Part shown: positions 8,908 through 17,164 of the stretch, in pieces | Position numbering within the stretch: position 1 is the first letter of the stretch | Layout: every line of letters starts with the position of its first letter | From: Pseudohongiella sp. | GTDB taxonomy: Bacteria > Pseudomonadota > Gammaproteobacteria > Pseudomonadales > Pseudohongiellaceae | Assembly (NCBI GenBank): GCA_030696315.1 | Contig: JAUYSM010000057.1 | Location: forward strand, 1 to 34,490 | Direction: 5' to 3' | Length of the DNA stretch: 34,490 nt | The notes under the pieces: model-generated | What the model was told of the DNA's origin: nothing | Databases searched by the model: none | What the model saw: only the letters and a program-made list of their open reading frames with translations | Made by a program: the position numbers and the translations under genes

Positions 8908-10452
8908 TCACACGGCAAATTGCCGCGCCATCTCACGCATGGCCTTGATATCGTGGGCCAGATGCTTGCTGCTTTCAGCAGTCATACGTGATGCATCGCT
9001 GGTGCGCTCGGACTGTGTCTGAATGTTGACCACGTTGCGGTTGACCTCTTCAGCGACCGCACTTTGTTCTTCCACCGCTGTTGCCACCTGGAAGGTCATG
9101 TTACGGATATCCGACACCGCCTGGCTGATGTGCATATACGATTCACCGGCCTCCTGATTGAAATTCACACACAAGCGCGCCTTCTCCTGGGCGTTGCCAA
9201 TGCTGTCCACGCAGCTGCGCGTGCTGGCCTGGATACGGCTGATAATGGCCTTGATTTCAACGGTAGAGTTTTGTGTACGTTGCGCCAATGTGCGCACTTC
9301 GTCCGCCACCACCGCAAATCCACGACCCTGCTCGCCAGCGCGCGCGGCTTCGATGGCCGCGTTGAGGGCCAGCAGGTTGGTTTGCTCCGCAATACCATTG
9401 ATCACTTCGATAACCGATCCAATGGCGTCGCTGTCGCTGCCCAAGCCTTTAATCAGATGGGTGATGTCATCAATGTTCTGCGCAAGTTGCGTGGTCGCAG
9501 ACAAACTCTCCTGAATCGATTGGTGGCCATGAGCAACGCTACGATCAGCTTCTTCGGCTGCGCTTGAGGTATTGGCGGTGTTGCTGGCCACTTCGTTAAT
9601 CGCGGATGACATTTCAGTCACGGCCGATGAGACTGAACTTAGTTCTTCCTGCTGTCGGTGAATGGCGCTGTCAGTTTCTGACACGGCGTCATTGGCCTGG
9701 GAGGCGAGTTTGGTCAGGCGACTGGCAGACTCATCGACACGGGTCAGAATGGTATCAATCTGTGATTTGCGTGCTTTGAGTGCCAGTTCCAGACTGCCCA
9801 GCTCATCATGGCGCCCGGTATACACAGCACGCGCAATCGGGTCGTTGCAGACGTCTTTACTCATCGCCAAGACACGATCCAGCTGTGATGACAGAGCCCA
9901 GTTTCCAGCCAGCGCCAGTACTCCGGTCAGTGTGGCCAGTAGCACCTTGGTGGTGGCAGATAATGTGGGTGTTGCCATCAGCGCAATCAGCACTGCAATG
10001 CCCAGCCCCTGAACCAACAGTTGTTTGTGCCGCCATGACAGCAGACTGTGCATGCGTACAGATACACCGCTGACCAGTTTTGCATACAACTTTTCAGCGT
10101 TTGCCACGTGTTTTTCGTCAGGCTTCACACGCACGGATTGGTAGCCGGTGGTCTGGCCGTTGTCCATGATGGCGGTGACATAGGCGTCAACCCAATAAAA
10201 ATCGCCGTTTTTGCAGCGATTTTTAACCATGCCCATCCATGGGCGGCCCTCATGCACGGTGCTCCACAAGGACTTAAACGCTTCTTTGGGCATATCATTA
10301 TGGCGTACGATTTTATGTGCTGAACCCAAAAGCTCCTGCTCGGTATAGCCCGATATATTCACAAATTCCGCATTGGCGTATTTGATATAACTTTTTAAAT
10401 CGGTGGTCGAAACCAGTTTCTCCGACGCGGAGAATTGACGGCGTTGTGACAT
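8908..10452 (-). CDS. Aer-like aerotaxis receptor (PAS + methyl-accepting chemotaxis domain)
   Basis: This 514-residue chemoreceptor has an N-terminal PAS domain at about residues 10-115. That domain includes [16 protein letters not shown] and [18 protein letters not shown], the pattern of FAD-binding Aer PAS domains. Two closely spaced hydrophobic segments (about 146-163 and 168-186) form a membrane hairpin with almost no periplasmic sensor, as in Aer. The C-terminal signalling domain has the conserved hairpin tip [35 protein letters not shown], which contacts CheA/CheW. No C-terminal NWETF-like pentapeptide is present. E. coli Aer is 506 residues. ATG 10452 has AGGGA 7 nt upstream. A sigma-28-like promoter precedes it, tying it to the motility regulon. 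Ligand (redox/oxygen) is inferred from PAS type. Confidence 0.88.
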   Translation of the reverse strand: MSQRRQFSASEKLVSTTDLKSYIKYANAEFVNISGYTEQELLGSAHKIVRHNDMPKEAFKSLWSTVHEGRPWMGMVKNRCKNGDFYWVDAYVTAIMDNGQTTGYQSVRVKPDEKHVANAEKLYAKLVSGVSVRMHSLLSWRHKQLLVQGLGIAVLIALMATPTLSATTKVLLATLTGVLALAGNWALSSQLDRVLAMSKDVCNDPIARAVYTGRHDELGSLELALKARKSQIDTILTRVDESASRLTKLASQANDAVSETDSAIHRQQEELSSVSSAVTEMSSAINEVASNTANTSSAAEEADRSVAHGHQSIQESLSATTQLAQNIDDITHLIKGLGSDSDAIGSVIEVINGIAEQTNLLALNAAIEAARAGEQGRGFAVVADEVRTLAQRTQNSTVEIKAIISRIQASTRSCVDSIGNAQEKARLCVNFNQEAGESYMHISQAVSDIRNMTFQVATAVEEQSAVAEEVNRNVVNIQTQSERTSDASRMTAESSKHLAHDIKAMREMARQFAV

Positions 10453-10485
10453 AACAAAATCCCTACAAAAGACATGTGCAGAAAT

Positions 10486-10512
10486 TTAGCGGCGTAAAGT
10501 TGGGGAACTTGA
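10486..10512 (-). promoter_or_regulatory. Sigma-28 (FliA) promoter for the Aer-like receptor
   Basis: Read on the minus strand, TCAA (10512-10509) is followed by exactly 15 nt and then GCCGCTAA (10493-10486). The FliA consensus is TAAA or TCAA, 15 nt, GCCGATAA, so only one base of the -10 differs. The bases after TCAA (GTT) also fit the extended -35. The predicted start site is about 27 nt before ATG 10452. Matching promoter class and a chemotaxis product support each other. Confidence 0.72.
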
Positions 10513-10516
10513 GTCA

Positions 10517-10541
10517 TAAAAGTGACAGGCGTCACGTTTTT
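10517..10541 (-). terminator. Possible weak intrinsic terminator after the GGDEF/EAL gene
   Basis: GTGAC-aggc-GTCAC (10522-10535) is a 5-bp stem with a 4-nt loop. It is flanked by AAAA on one side and TTTTT on the other, so it could work in either direction. It lies just downstream of the minus-strand GGDEF/EAL gene and upstream of the sigma-28 promoter. The stem is short. Confidence 0.35.
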
Positions 10542-10579
10542 CAGGGAAGGCTGACAAGGCCAGCAGGAAAGTCGTACGG

Positions 10580-13500
10580 TCAGTGTGCCAGTTGCTGTAG
10601 CTTGAACCAGGCCGCAAACTCATCAGGGCCTGAGGGTTTATGGCAGAAATAACCCTGAATAATGTCGCATTGATAGTGCCGCAAAAACGCCAGCTGACGT
10701 GAGTTTTCAACACCTTCGGCCACCACCGTCAAGCCCAGTGTTTTACTCATGGAGATAATGGCTTTGCTGATTGCTTGATCCTCGCGGCTGGTGTCCAGAT
10801 CTTTGATAAAGGCGCGATCAATTTTTAAGGTATCAATTGGGTAGTGGCGCAGTTGCCCAAGTGATGAGTACCCGGTACCAAAGTCATCCAACGCAAAACG
10901 AATGCCGGTTTTTTTCATTTCCTGCATCAAGCGGATTGTGCGTTCGGGGTTTTGCATTACCAGACTTTCCGTTATTTCCAGTTCCAGTTGCTCTGCCGGG
11001 AATTTATTGTCAGTGAGCATTTGCTGGATATAAGCGGGCAGGTCAGGGTGATTAAACTGACGTGCAGACAGATTGACGGCCAGAGACAGTGCCGGTAATC
11101 CCTGTGCCTGCCATTGCAATACCTGCTGACAGGCAGTTGCCATCACCCATTCCCCGATAGGCACAATCAAACCATTGTCTTCGGCTATGGGAATAAAATG
11201 GTTTGGGGAAATATCGCCCAATTCTGGATGCCGCCAGCGCAGCAAGGCCTCGACACCCACCACCTTTCCGGTGTCGACATCCACTTTTGCCTGGTAATTC
11301 AGGCTCAGTTCACCGCGTTTGAGCGCATGGCGCAATTCAACCGCCAGACCGGCGCGCTCCTGATTGTGTTGGTGTAAATCAGCGGAATACAGCCTGAAGT
11401 TGTTGCGGCCTTCTTCTTTGGCGGCGTACATTGCGGTGTCGGCATGGTTCATCAGGCTTTCTTCAGTATTGGCATCGACGCCAAACAAGCTGATGCCAAT
11501 ACTGGCACCGATCATGAATTCGCGCTGCTCAATGGTGATGGGCACACTAAACACCCGCAGGATATTGCTGGCAATCAGCGCCGCCTGTTCCTTGTCGTTC
11601 ACATGCTGCAACATGATCACAAATTCGTCCCCGCCCAATCGCGCTACTATGTCAGAGCCGCGCAACGGCGTGGTCAGGCGCTTGGCAACTTCGGCCAATA
11701 GCTGATCACCGGTGTGATGACCGTAGGTATCATTGACGGCTTTGAAGCGGTCCAGGTCAATAAACAACACTGCAAAACGCTGGTCCTTGTACCGCGTGGC
11801 ATTACGAATGGCATGCCCCAGCAGTTCGCTGAACATCACGCGGTTGGGTAAGCCAGTCAGCGTGTCATGTGTTGCCAGGTGCTTGATATGGTTGGCTACT
11901 TTCTTTTTACTGGTGATGTCACGGGTGATGCCACGATAGCCGCTGAACAAACCGGCAGAGTCCCGAATGGGTTCTCCACTTAAGGTCAGGTGATAGGTTG
12001 TGCCTTCGGTATTGGTAAAGGAAAACTCGAATTCACGAAATGCCTGTTGTTTTTCCAGCATACGCCGGAAATGACGCCAGCCGCCAATATCAGGCGTGAC
12101 GGATGGCAAATTCCACAAATGTTGACCGATTGCGTGATTCACCGCCGTTTTGTTGGCGTCACCTCGGATGCGGCCTTCATAAAGCGTAAATCGCAAGTCC
12201 GCATCCATCTCCCAATAGAAATCCGAGCTCAGGTTGGTAAGGCTGCGAAATCGCTCCTCGTTCTGCCGGATGCGTTCAGCCGCAACCGCTTGTTCCGCCG
12301 CATTGGCAAAAGAGTCCAGTGCAAACGACATGTTGTCGGCCATGCTCTGCAAAATGCTTTGGGTCTGGGCATCAAACACGTTTTTTTGATTGGCGTAAAA
12401 CAACATCACCGCCACAGGCTTTTTATGACGCAGCAGCGGCAACGCAGCGGCACTGTTGATGTTGTGTTCAATGGCATTTTCGCGCCAGGCGGCATTGGGT
12501 GCGTCGGCTTGATAGTCGTTGCTGAAATGTGCCTTGCCTTCCAGCATGGCCATAGTGGTCATACCGCGGCCTTCCGGCTGGCTGGTATCCATGATGACGC
12601 GGATTTTTTTCATGCTGTTATCCACGTGTCCAGCTTTGGCAACGGCATAGAAGTGACCACGCTCATTGGGCACCAGCACACTGGAAATAGTAAACAGCTC
12701 GCTGGACACCGCTGCGCGCGTGGCTTGCTGGTAAAGCGTATCCACTGAGGTGGCGCGCAGGATAGCCTCGTTGGTCAGGCTCAATGCTGAAAACAGCTGT
12801 TGAAGCTGCAAGGCTTTTAACTCGGCCTCTTTGCGCGCCGTTACATCGCGGCTGACACCTATAATCAACCAGCGTCCGTTGATCAGTGTGGCACGGCTGT
12901 GGACTTCCACGGTGCTGGAGCTGCCGTTAGGCAAGGTGATTCTGCGTTCAAAACGGCTGCTGCGCCCGAGTTCGATCAGCTGGTTATAACGCTCATTCAG
13001 CTCTGCATGACTGAATCCCATGATTTTGCTCGGCCCAAGTCGCAGGATTTCGTCCCGCGTCAAGCCGGCGTTGCGGCAGGCGGTATCATTTACATCCACA
13101 AAACTCAGGGTGTCGCGATCAACCAGGTAAATCATGTCCAGGGACATATCCATGGCTGCCCGAAAGCGTTTCAGATTGATTTCGTCATTACGTTCGCGGG
13201 TGGTATCAACCGCAACACATTCATAACCGAGGAATTTGCCCTGTGCATCAAATTGCGGTGCACCGGTAACCTGCAGGTAACAACTGTTGCCGTCTTTAAG
13301 TTTGATGACACAATCCACCTGCCGGAACGCCTGCCTGAGCACAAGGCTATCCAGATAGTGGCGCCATGTCAGGGTGCGCGGATTGTTGAGATCGGGTCGT
13401 TCAGGTTCAAATGCCACATCAATCAGACGTTGTCCAAATAACTGATGCGCCGCCGCTTGAGTGCTTTCGGAATAACTGAGCACCGCTTCACAGATACCGT

Positions 13501-13666
13501 CTGCATTTTCCTGCCAGAACATGTCAGACGAGAGTGACAACAAGCGATGCAGCAGCGGGTCGTCCTGCAAACGCTGCACACAAAGCTCACCCAGACCAAG
13601 CCTGAAGTCGGTCATTGCTGTGCCGCGTGTCAGCGAGCTTGCTGCTTTGTTGATGTCTGCTTCCAT
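10580..13666 (-). CDS. PAS/GAF sensor diguanylate cyclase-phosphodiesterase (GGDEF-EAL)
   Basis: This 1028-residue soluble signalling protein has PAS-like segments at about 40-165, 170-285 and 465-590 and a GAF-like segment at about 290-450. A GGDEF domain with intact GGDEF (residues 678-682) follows, then an EAL domain with EALLRW (from 806) and DDFGTGYSSLGQLRHYPIDTLKID. Both catalytic motifs are conserved, so it could make and degrade cyclic di-GMP; which activity dominates cannot be read from sequence. No clear transmembrane segment is seen. The start at 13666 has only a weak GGAA upstream; Met18 is possible. It lies 127 bp before the Aer-like gene on the same strand. A GC-rich hairpin sits in its leader. 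Confidence 0.92.
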   Translation of the reverse strand: MEADINKAASSLTRGTAMTDFRLGLGELCVQRLQDDPLLHRLLSLSSDMFWQENADGICEAVLSYSESTQAAAHQLFGQRLIDVAFEPERPDLNNPRTLTWRHYLDSLVLRQAFRQVDCVIKLKDGNSCYLQVTGAPQFDAQGKFLGYECVAVDTTRERNDEINLKRFRAAMDMSLDMIYLVDRDTLSFVDVNDTACRNAGLTRDEILRLGPSKIMGFSHAELNERYNQLIELGRSSRFERRITLPNGSSSTVEVHSRATLINGRWLIIGVSRDVTARKEAELKALQLQQLFSALSLTNEAILRATSVDTLYQQATRAAVSSELFTISSVLVPNERGHFYAVAKAGHVDNSMKKIRVIMDTSQPEGRGMTTMAMLEGKAHFSNDYQADAPNAAWRENAIEHNINSAAALPLLRHKKPVAVMLFYANQKNVFDAQTQSILQSMADNMSFALDSFANAAEQAVAAERIRQNEERFRSLTNLSSDFYWEMDADLRFTLYEGRIRGDANKTAVNHAIGQHLWNLPSVTPDIGGWRHFRRMLEKQQAFREFEFSFTNTEGTTYHLTLSGEPIRDSAGLFSGYRGITRDITSKKKVANHIKHLATHDTLTGLPNRVMFSELLGHAIRNATRYKDQRFAVLFIDLDRFKAVNDTYGHHTGDQLLAEVAKRLTTPLRGSDIVARLGGDEFVIMLQHVNDKEQAALIASNILRVFSVPITIEQREFMIGASIGISLFGVDANTEESLMNHADTAMYAAKEEGRNNFRLYSADLHQHNQERAGLAVELRHALKRGELSLNYQAKVDVDTGKVVGVEALLRWRHPELGDISPNHFIPIAEDNGLIVPIGEWVMATACQQVLQWQAQGLPALSLAVNLSARQFNHPDLPAYIQQMLTDNKFPAEQLELEITESLVMQNPERTIRLMQEMKKTGIRFALDDFGTGYSSLGQLRHYPIDTLKIDRAFIKDLDTSREDQAISKAIISMSKTLGLTVVAEGVENSRQLAFLRHYQCDIIQGYFCHKPSGPDEFAAWFKLQQLAH

Positions 13667-13680
13667 GTGTGTTGTTCCGG

Positions 13681-13699
13681 GCGGCCGATCCCGGGCCGC
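13681..13699 (-). promoter_or_regulatory. GC-rich hairpin in the GGDEF/EAL gene leader
   Basis: GCGGCC (13681-13686) and GGCCGC (13694-13699) form a 6-bp all-GC stem with a 7-nt loop. The stem ends 14 bp before the predicted ATG at 13666, close enough to affect ribosome access. No function is established. Confidence 0.35.
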
Positions 13700-13743
13700 A
13701 GAGTGTGGACAACTGATTTTTTATTATGAGTAGCCGTCCCGCT

Positions 13744-13775
13744 GTGTAGATCTACTATATCGACAGGTTCTACAC
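13744..13775. promoter_or_regulatory. Inverted repeat GTGTAGA ... TCTACAC between argD and the GGDEF/EAL gene
   Basis: GTGTAGA (13744-13750) and TCTACAC (13769-13775) are perfect inverted repeats 18 nt apart. The left copy is itself part of a 10-bp perfect palindrome, GTAGATCTAC (13746-13755). This makes three related half-sites in 32 bp, the pattern of a dimeric-regulator operator. It lies about 80 bp upstream of the GGDEF/EAL start and 30 bp after the argD stop. It could alternatively be a hairpin at the argD 3' end, but there is no T-run. Confidence 0.4.
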
Positions 13776-13804
13776 TTGCTTTACTTCTTGCACTGCTTCT
13801 TTCA

Positions 13805-14974
13805 CTACGACAGCGTGTCGCAGGCAGCTTTAATCAGCGCCAAGGCTTCGTCGATTTCCGATTCGCTGATATTAAGTGGTGGCAGCAGTCGTATGGAATT
13901 GCCGCCAGCCTTCACAGCCAGCAACTTCACTTGCATAAACGCTTTGATCAGATCGGCATTAGAGCAGGTGCAGCGCAAGCCAACCATCAACCCAAGACCC
14001 GTGTGTTCAGCCAACACCGTCGGGTATTGTTGAATCAGCACATCCAGCCCGGCCCGCAGACGTGCTGAGCGCTGTTGAACGGTCTGCAAAAATGCCGGAT
14101 CACTGATGTAATCCATCACAGCATTGCCCACGGCAGTGGCCAGCGGATTGCCACCAAAGGTGCTGCCGTGTGTGCCGGCCGTCATAACTTCGGCCACTCT
14201 TTCGATCGACAGACAGGCACCAATCGGGAAGCCGCCACCCAGGCCTTTAGCCGAGGCCAGCAAATCCGGGGTCACGCCCAAGGCTTCATGTGCAAACAGA
14301 TGACCGGTGCGGCCCATGCCGGATTGCACTTCGTCAAACATCAACAGGATGCCATGCTCGTCGCACAATTGACGTACCGCTTTCAGGTAATCAACCGCAA
14401 CGGCCCGGATACCGCCTTCACCTTGCACCGGTTCGAGAATAACACCCGCAGTCTGCTCCGTGATCGCAGCGCGCAAGGCCTGCAAATCACCAAAAGGCAC
14501 CTGGTCAAAACCCGAGTCGCCCACCAGGAAACCTTCGATATGCAGCGGGTTCAGACAGGCGGCGATAGGCGCCAGCGTGCGGCCATGAAACGACTGAGTC
14601 AGCGAAATAATACGCACGCGTTGTTTGTGACCATGGTGGTAATGATAACGGCGCATCATCTTGAATCCGCATTCCACGGCTTCAGTGCCCGAATTGGCAA
14701 AAAACACCCGGTCAGCAAAACTCAGATCAACCAGACGCTGCGCCAAGCGTTCGGTAGGGATGTTGCTGAACAGATTGGAGGTGTGCCACAGACGCTCGGA
14801 TTGCTCGCGAATGGCCTTCACCAGATGAGGGTGACAATGTCCCAGACAATTCACCGCAATACCTGCGGTAAAGTCCAGATAACGTTGTTGATCTGCGGTG
14901 TACAGGTATACCCCCTGGCCACGTTCAAATTGCAGTTCCGGGTGGCCATAATTGGCCATTAACGCTGAGCTCAT
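13805..14974 (-). CDS. argD: Acetylornithine aminotransferase (class III PLP enzyme)
   Basis: This 389-residue class III aminotransferase is predicted to convert N-acetylglutamate semialdehyde to N-acetylornithine in arginine synthesis; relatives also act on succinylornithine or succinyldiaminopimelate. Visible marks are DFTAGIAVNCLGHCHP near residue 33, FFANSGTEAVECGFKM, EPVQGEGGI, LLMFDEVQSGMGRTG and the PLP-binding Lys at 243 in SAKGLGGGFPIGA. GSTFGGNPLA, which supplies the cofactor phosphate contact, follows. ATG 14974 has AGGAAG upstream. The gene stands alone, divergent from msrA. Biosynthetic versus catabolic role cannot be separated from sequence alone. Confidence 0.9.
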   Translation of the reverse strand: MSSALMANYGHPELQFERGQGVYLYTADQQRYLDFTAGIAVNCLGHCHPHLVKAIREQSERLWHTSNLFSNIPTERLAQRLVDLSFADRVFFANSGTEAVECGFKMMRRYHYHHGHKQRVRIISLTQSFHGRTLAPIAACLNPLHIEGFLVGDSGFDQVPFGDLQALRAAITEQTAGVILEPVQGEGGIRAVAVDYLKAVRQLCDEHGILLMFDEVQSGMGRTGHLFAHEALGVTPDLLASAKGLGGGFPIGACLSIERVAEVMTAGTHGSTFGGNPLATAVGNAVMDYISDPAFLQTVQQRSARLRAGLDVLIQQYPTVLAEHTGLGLMVGLRCTCSNADLIKAFMQVKLLAVKAGGNSIRLLPPLNISESEIDEALALIKAACDTLS

Positions 14975-15032
14975 CTGTGCTTCCTGATGTTGCGATGCCA
15001 GGGCAATCGTATCTGTTGTGCATGTTGATGCG

Positions 15033-15081
15033 CAGCTTAAACAAGCTGTGTCAAATTCCGCATGCGGTGCTGTGATATTCT
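15033..15081 (+). promoter_or_regulatory. Candidate msrA promoter and palindromes in the argD-msrA divergent region
   Basis: In the 155-bp divergent region an extended -10 element, TG-a-TATTCT (15073-15081), lies 49 bp before the msrA ATG. No strong -35 is seen. Just upstream are a perfect 10-bp palindrome CCGCATGCGG (15058-15067) and a hairpin CAGCTT-aaac-AAGCTG (15033-15048), either of which could bind a regulator of one or both genes. Confidence 0.35.
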
Positions 15082-15129
15082 AGGCGTCGTTACTTCGTAT
15101 GTATAGGCAGTTTTTGCCGGGAGCATTTT

Positions 15130-15762
15130 ATGTTGTTTGCAGATAAAACACGCATGGTCAGCGCCGAGGCGGCATTAAAAGGTCGCACACAAGCCATGCG
15201 CATCAGCGGAGTTCATACCATCACGGGCAATACCATGCTGCAGCCTGTGCCCGCCGGGCTTGAGCAGGCGGTGTTTGGTCTTGGATGTTTCTGGGGGGCA
15301 GAGCGCGTGTTTTGGCGACAGCCCGGGGTGTTCAGCACCGCGGTTGGTTATGCTGGTGGATATACCCCAAACCCGACATATGATGAAGTGTGCAGCGGTC
15401 AGACCGGGCATACCGAGGTGGTGCTGGTGTTTTTTGATCCGCAACAGATCAGTTATGCACAGTTATTAGCGGTGTTCTGGGCATCTCATGATCCATCACA
15501 AGGTATGCGGCAGGGCAACGACCGCGGCACCCAGTATCGCTCGGCCATTTATACCTGCTCTGACGCGCAGGCGCGCGCTGCGGCAGACAGTTGCGCACAG
15601 GCACAGCTGCGTTTGAATGCTGCAGGGCTGGGGAGCGTCACTACAGAAATTGTGCCACTGGCCGAATTTTTCTATGCCGAAGAGTACCACCAGCAATATC
15701 TCGACAAAAATCCCAATGGTTACTGTGGCATACGCGGGCTGCCGTGCCTGATTGGGGAGTAG
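15130..15762 (+). CDS. msrA: Peptide-methionine (S)-S-oxide reductase
   Basis: This 210-residue enzyme reduces the S-epimer of methionine sulfoxide in proteins, using thioredoxin. The catalytic Cys is C53 in GCFWGAE. The recycling cysteines are C199 (KNPNGYC) and C206, nearly the same spacing as C51/C198/C206 of E. coli MsrA, and the length matches (212 there). Conserved [36 protein letters not shown] and AEEYHQQYL segments are present. No signal peptide is seen, so it is cytosolic. ATG 15130 has GGGAG about 8 nt upstream. The stop lies 21 bp before the first porin-like gene, suggesting co-transcription. Confidence 0.95.
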   Translation: MLFADKTRMVSAEAALKGRTQAMRISGVHTITGNTMLQPVPAGLEQAVFGLGCFWGAERVFWRQPGVFSTAVGYAGGYTPNPTYDEVCSGQTGHTEVVLVFFDPQQISYAQLLAVFWASHDPSQGMRQGNDRGTQYRSAIYTCSDAQARAAADSCAQAQLRLNAAGLGSVTTEIVPLAEFFYAEEYHQQYLDKNPNGYCGIRGLPCLIGE

Positions 15763-15783
15763 ACCTGTAGAGGAGAGATCTGA

Positions 15784-16920
15784 GTGAAACACGGTTTTTG
15801 GCGCGGGATGCTGTTGTTGTGTGTTGTGGCAGCATCCACATCAGTGCAGGCGCAAAGTGTCGACTTTTCGGGTGATCTTCGATTTGGTTACATCTCATTT
15901 GATCGTGATGAACGCAACGGCAGCACATCCGATGACGCGCAATGGCGTATGCGTGTGCGCGCGGGAATGTTGTGGACAATAAACGATACCTGGACTTTTA
16001 AGGGGCGTTATTCCGCGCGCGTGCATGATTCCCGCAACCGCAGTGGTTTTGTTGGTTTGTTTGAGGCCATGGGGTCAGGCGGTCCGACCATCGCGCCGGG
16101 GCAAACTGCCGTGGATGAGTTTTTTGTGCGCGCGCGTTACGGCAAGTGGGATCACCGCTTGGGGCGATTTCAAACCAACAGTCGGCTGATCGGTCTGGCC
16201 AGCAAGTCGTTCAGTCGCACAAATTCTACCGGTTGGGATGTCGGCTGGACGGACGGCATACAAAGCACCTACCGCGCCGACCACGGTGTGAATTACACCG
16301 CTATCATCGAGCGAAATGACAAAGACGGCCCCAGTAATCTGCGACGCTCCCCACTGCGCTTTGACAAGTCCGCCAGCCGTGCCGGTTATTATCTGGGGTT
16401 GGATGCCGCCAATACCGATGGTTTCTGGGCGCAGCGCTCACTGGATCTCACATATATCCCGAGCGCGTTATATTTCAATGGCATGGCTGCCGGGCAGCAA
16501 CGGGATTATTTTGGCCTGAGTGGACGCCTGGCAACGCGAGTGACCATTCATGATCAGATAAAACTGGTGTCGGGCATTCAATTGGCGTGGGCACCACAAA
16601 CACAGCGCCTTGCCGTTGCTGATCTGCCGGGTACGGGCGACACAAAAGGCACCGGTTGGCAGCTCTCTTTCAACGTGATTGATGTTGTGCCTGGTCAGAA
16701 TATCTCGATGAACTATGGGCAAAACGAAGCGGGCTGGTTGTTATCAACAGATTTTGTGGGCAATCAATCAGTCGCCGAACTTCGCCATTCCTGGTTTATC
16801 AGGCCCGGCCGTTTGCTGGAGACTCGAATTCATCAACGCAAAGATCTGAATCGGCTGAGCACCGCTGTCCGCAAACGTGTAGAAACCGACATGTACGTGC
16901 GCTACAGCATCAGTTTCTGA
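15784..16920 (+). CDS. Outer-membrane beta-barrel protein, porin-like (paralogue 1)
   Basis: This 378-residue secreted protein has a signal peptide (basic start, hydrophobic LLLCVVAAS, likely cleavage VQA-Q at 23/24). The rest alternates polar and hydrophobic residues and ends in Phe (VRYSISF), the terminal aromatic recognised by the BAM complex. It begins with GTG 15784, preceded by an AGAGGAGAG ribosome-binding site. It is closely similar along its whole length to the next gene; for example both contain NYTAIIERNDKDGPSN and SRTNSTG-DVGWTDG. A porin or specific channel is likely; substrate is not evident. It follows msrA by 21 bp. Compared with its paralogue it has no Pho-box-like sequence of its own. 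Confidence 0.8.
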   Translation: MKHGFWRGMLLLCVVAASTSVQAQSVDFSGDLRFGYISFDRDERNGSTSDDAQWRMRVRAGMLWTINDTWTFKGRYSARVHDSRNRSGFVGLFEAMGSGGPTIAPGQTAVDEFFVRARYGKWDHRLGRFQTNSRLIGLASKSFSRTNSTGWDVGWTDGIQSTYRADHGVNYTAIIERNDKDGPSNLRRSPLRFDKSASRAGYYLGLDAANTDGFWAQRSLDLTYIPSALYFNGMAAGQQRDYFGLSGRLATRVTIHDQIKLVSGIQLAWAPQTQRLAVADLPGTGDTKGTGWQLSFNVIDVVPGQNISMNYGQNEAGWLLSTDFVGNQSVAELRHSWFIRPGRLLETRIHQRKDLNRLSTAVRKRVETDMYVRYSISF

Positions 16921-16931
16921 TCCGTGAACAA

Positions 16932-16949
16932 AGGAGCTTTGCTGCTCCT
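16932..16949 (+). terminator. Hairpin after porin paralogue 1
   Basis: AGGAGC (16932-16937) and GCTCCT (16944-16949) form a 6-bp stem 12 bp after the stop at 16920. The following bases are C-rich instead of T-rich, so intrinsic termination is doubtful. The stem and trailing C-run resemble the core of the GGAGCAATGCTCC palindromes at 18.35-18.51 kb, so it may be a decayed copy. Confidence 0.35.
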
Positions 16950-17026
16950 CCCCCAAGGCTGTTGCCACACCCTCGCTTCATTCCCCTATGCTCTTGTCCT
17001 GGTGCCTGCAAAGTCCGATTTGATCT

Positions 17027-17088
17027 TTGTCATGCAAATGTCATAAAACTGTAGTTAAATTGCCACCGTTTTGTCATGTGACTGAATC
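17027..17088 (+). promoter_or_regulatory. Pho-box-like direct-repeat array upstream of porin paralogue 2
   Basis: TTGTCAT (17027-17033), ATGTCAT (17038-17044) and CTGTAGT (17049-17055) are 7-mers separated by 4-nt spacers, giving the 11-bp period of PhoB sites (consensus CTGTCAT with AT-rich 4-nt spacers). Another TTGTCAT at 17071 followed by CTGAATC at 17082 is in phase, exactly 44 bp from the first. A TAAATT at 17056-17061, about 11 bp after the best two repeats, can serve as -10. It would give a leader of roughly 95 nt. Control by PhoB is inferred; the repeat spacing is directly visible. Confidence 0.6.
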
Positions 17089-17164
17089 GTGACAACAAAA
17101 CAAGAGTCATTCAAAAACCGATCGACAGGTGCGGAGCCTGATGATCTTGTGGGGGAGAATACAG

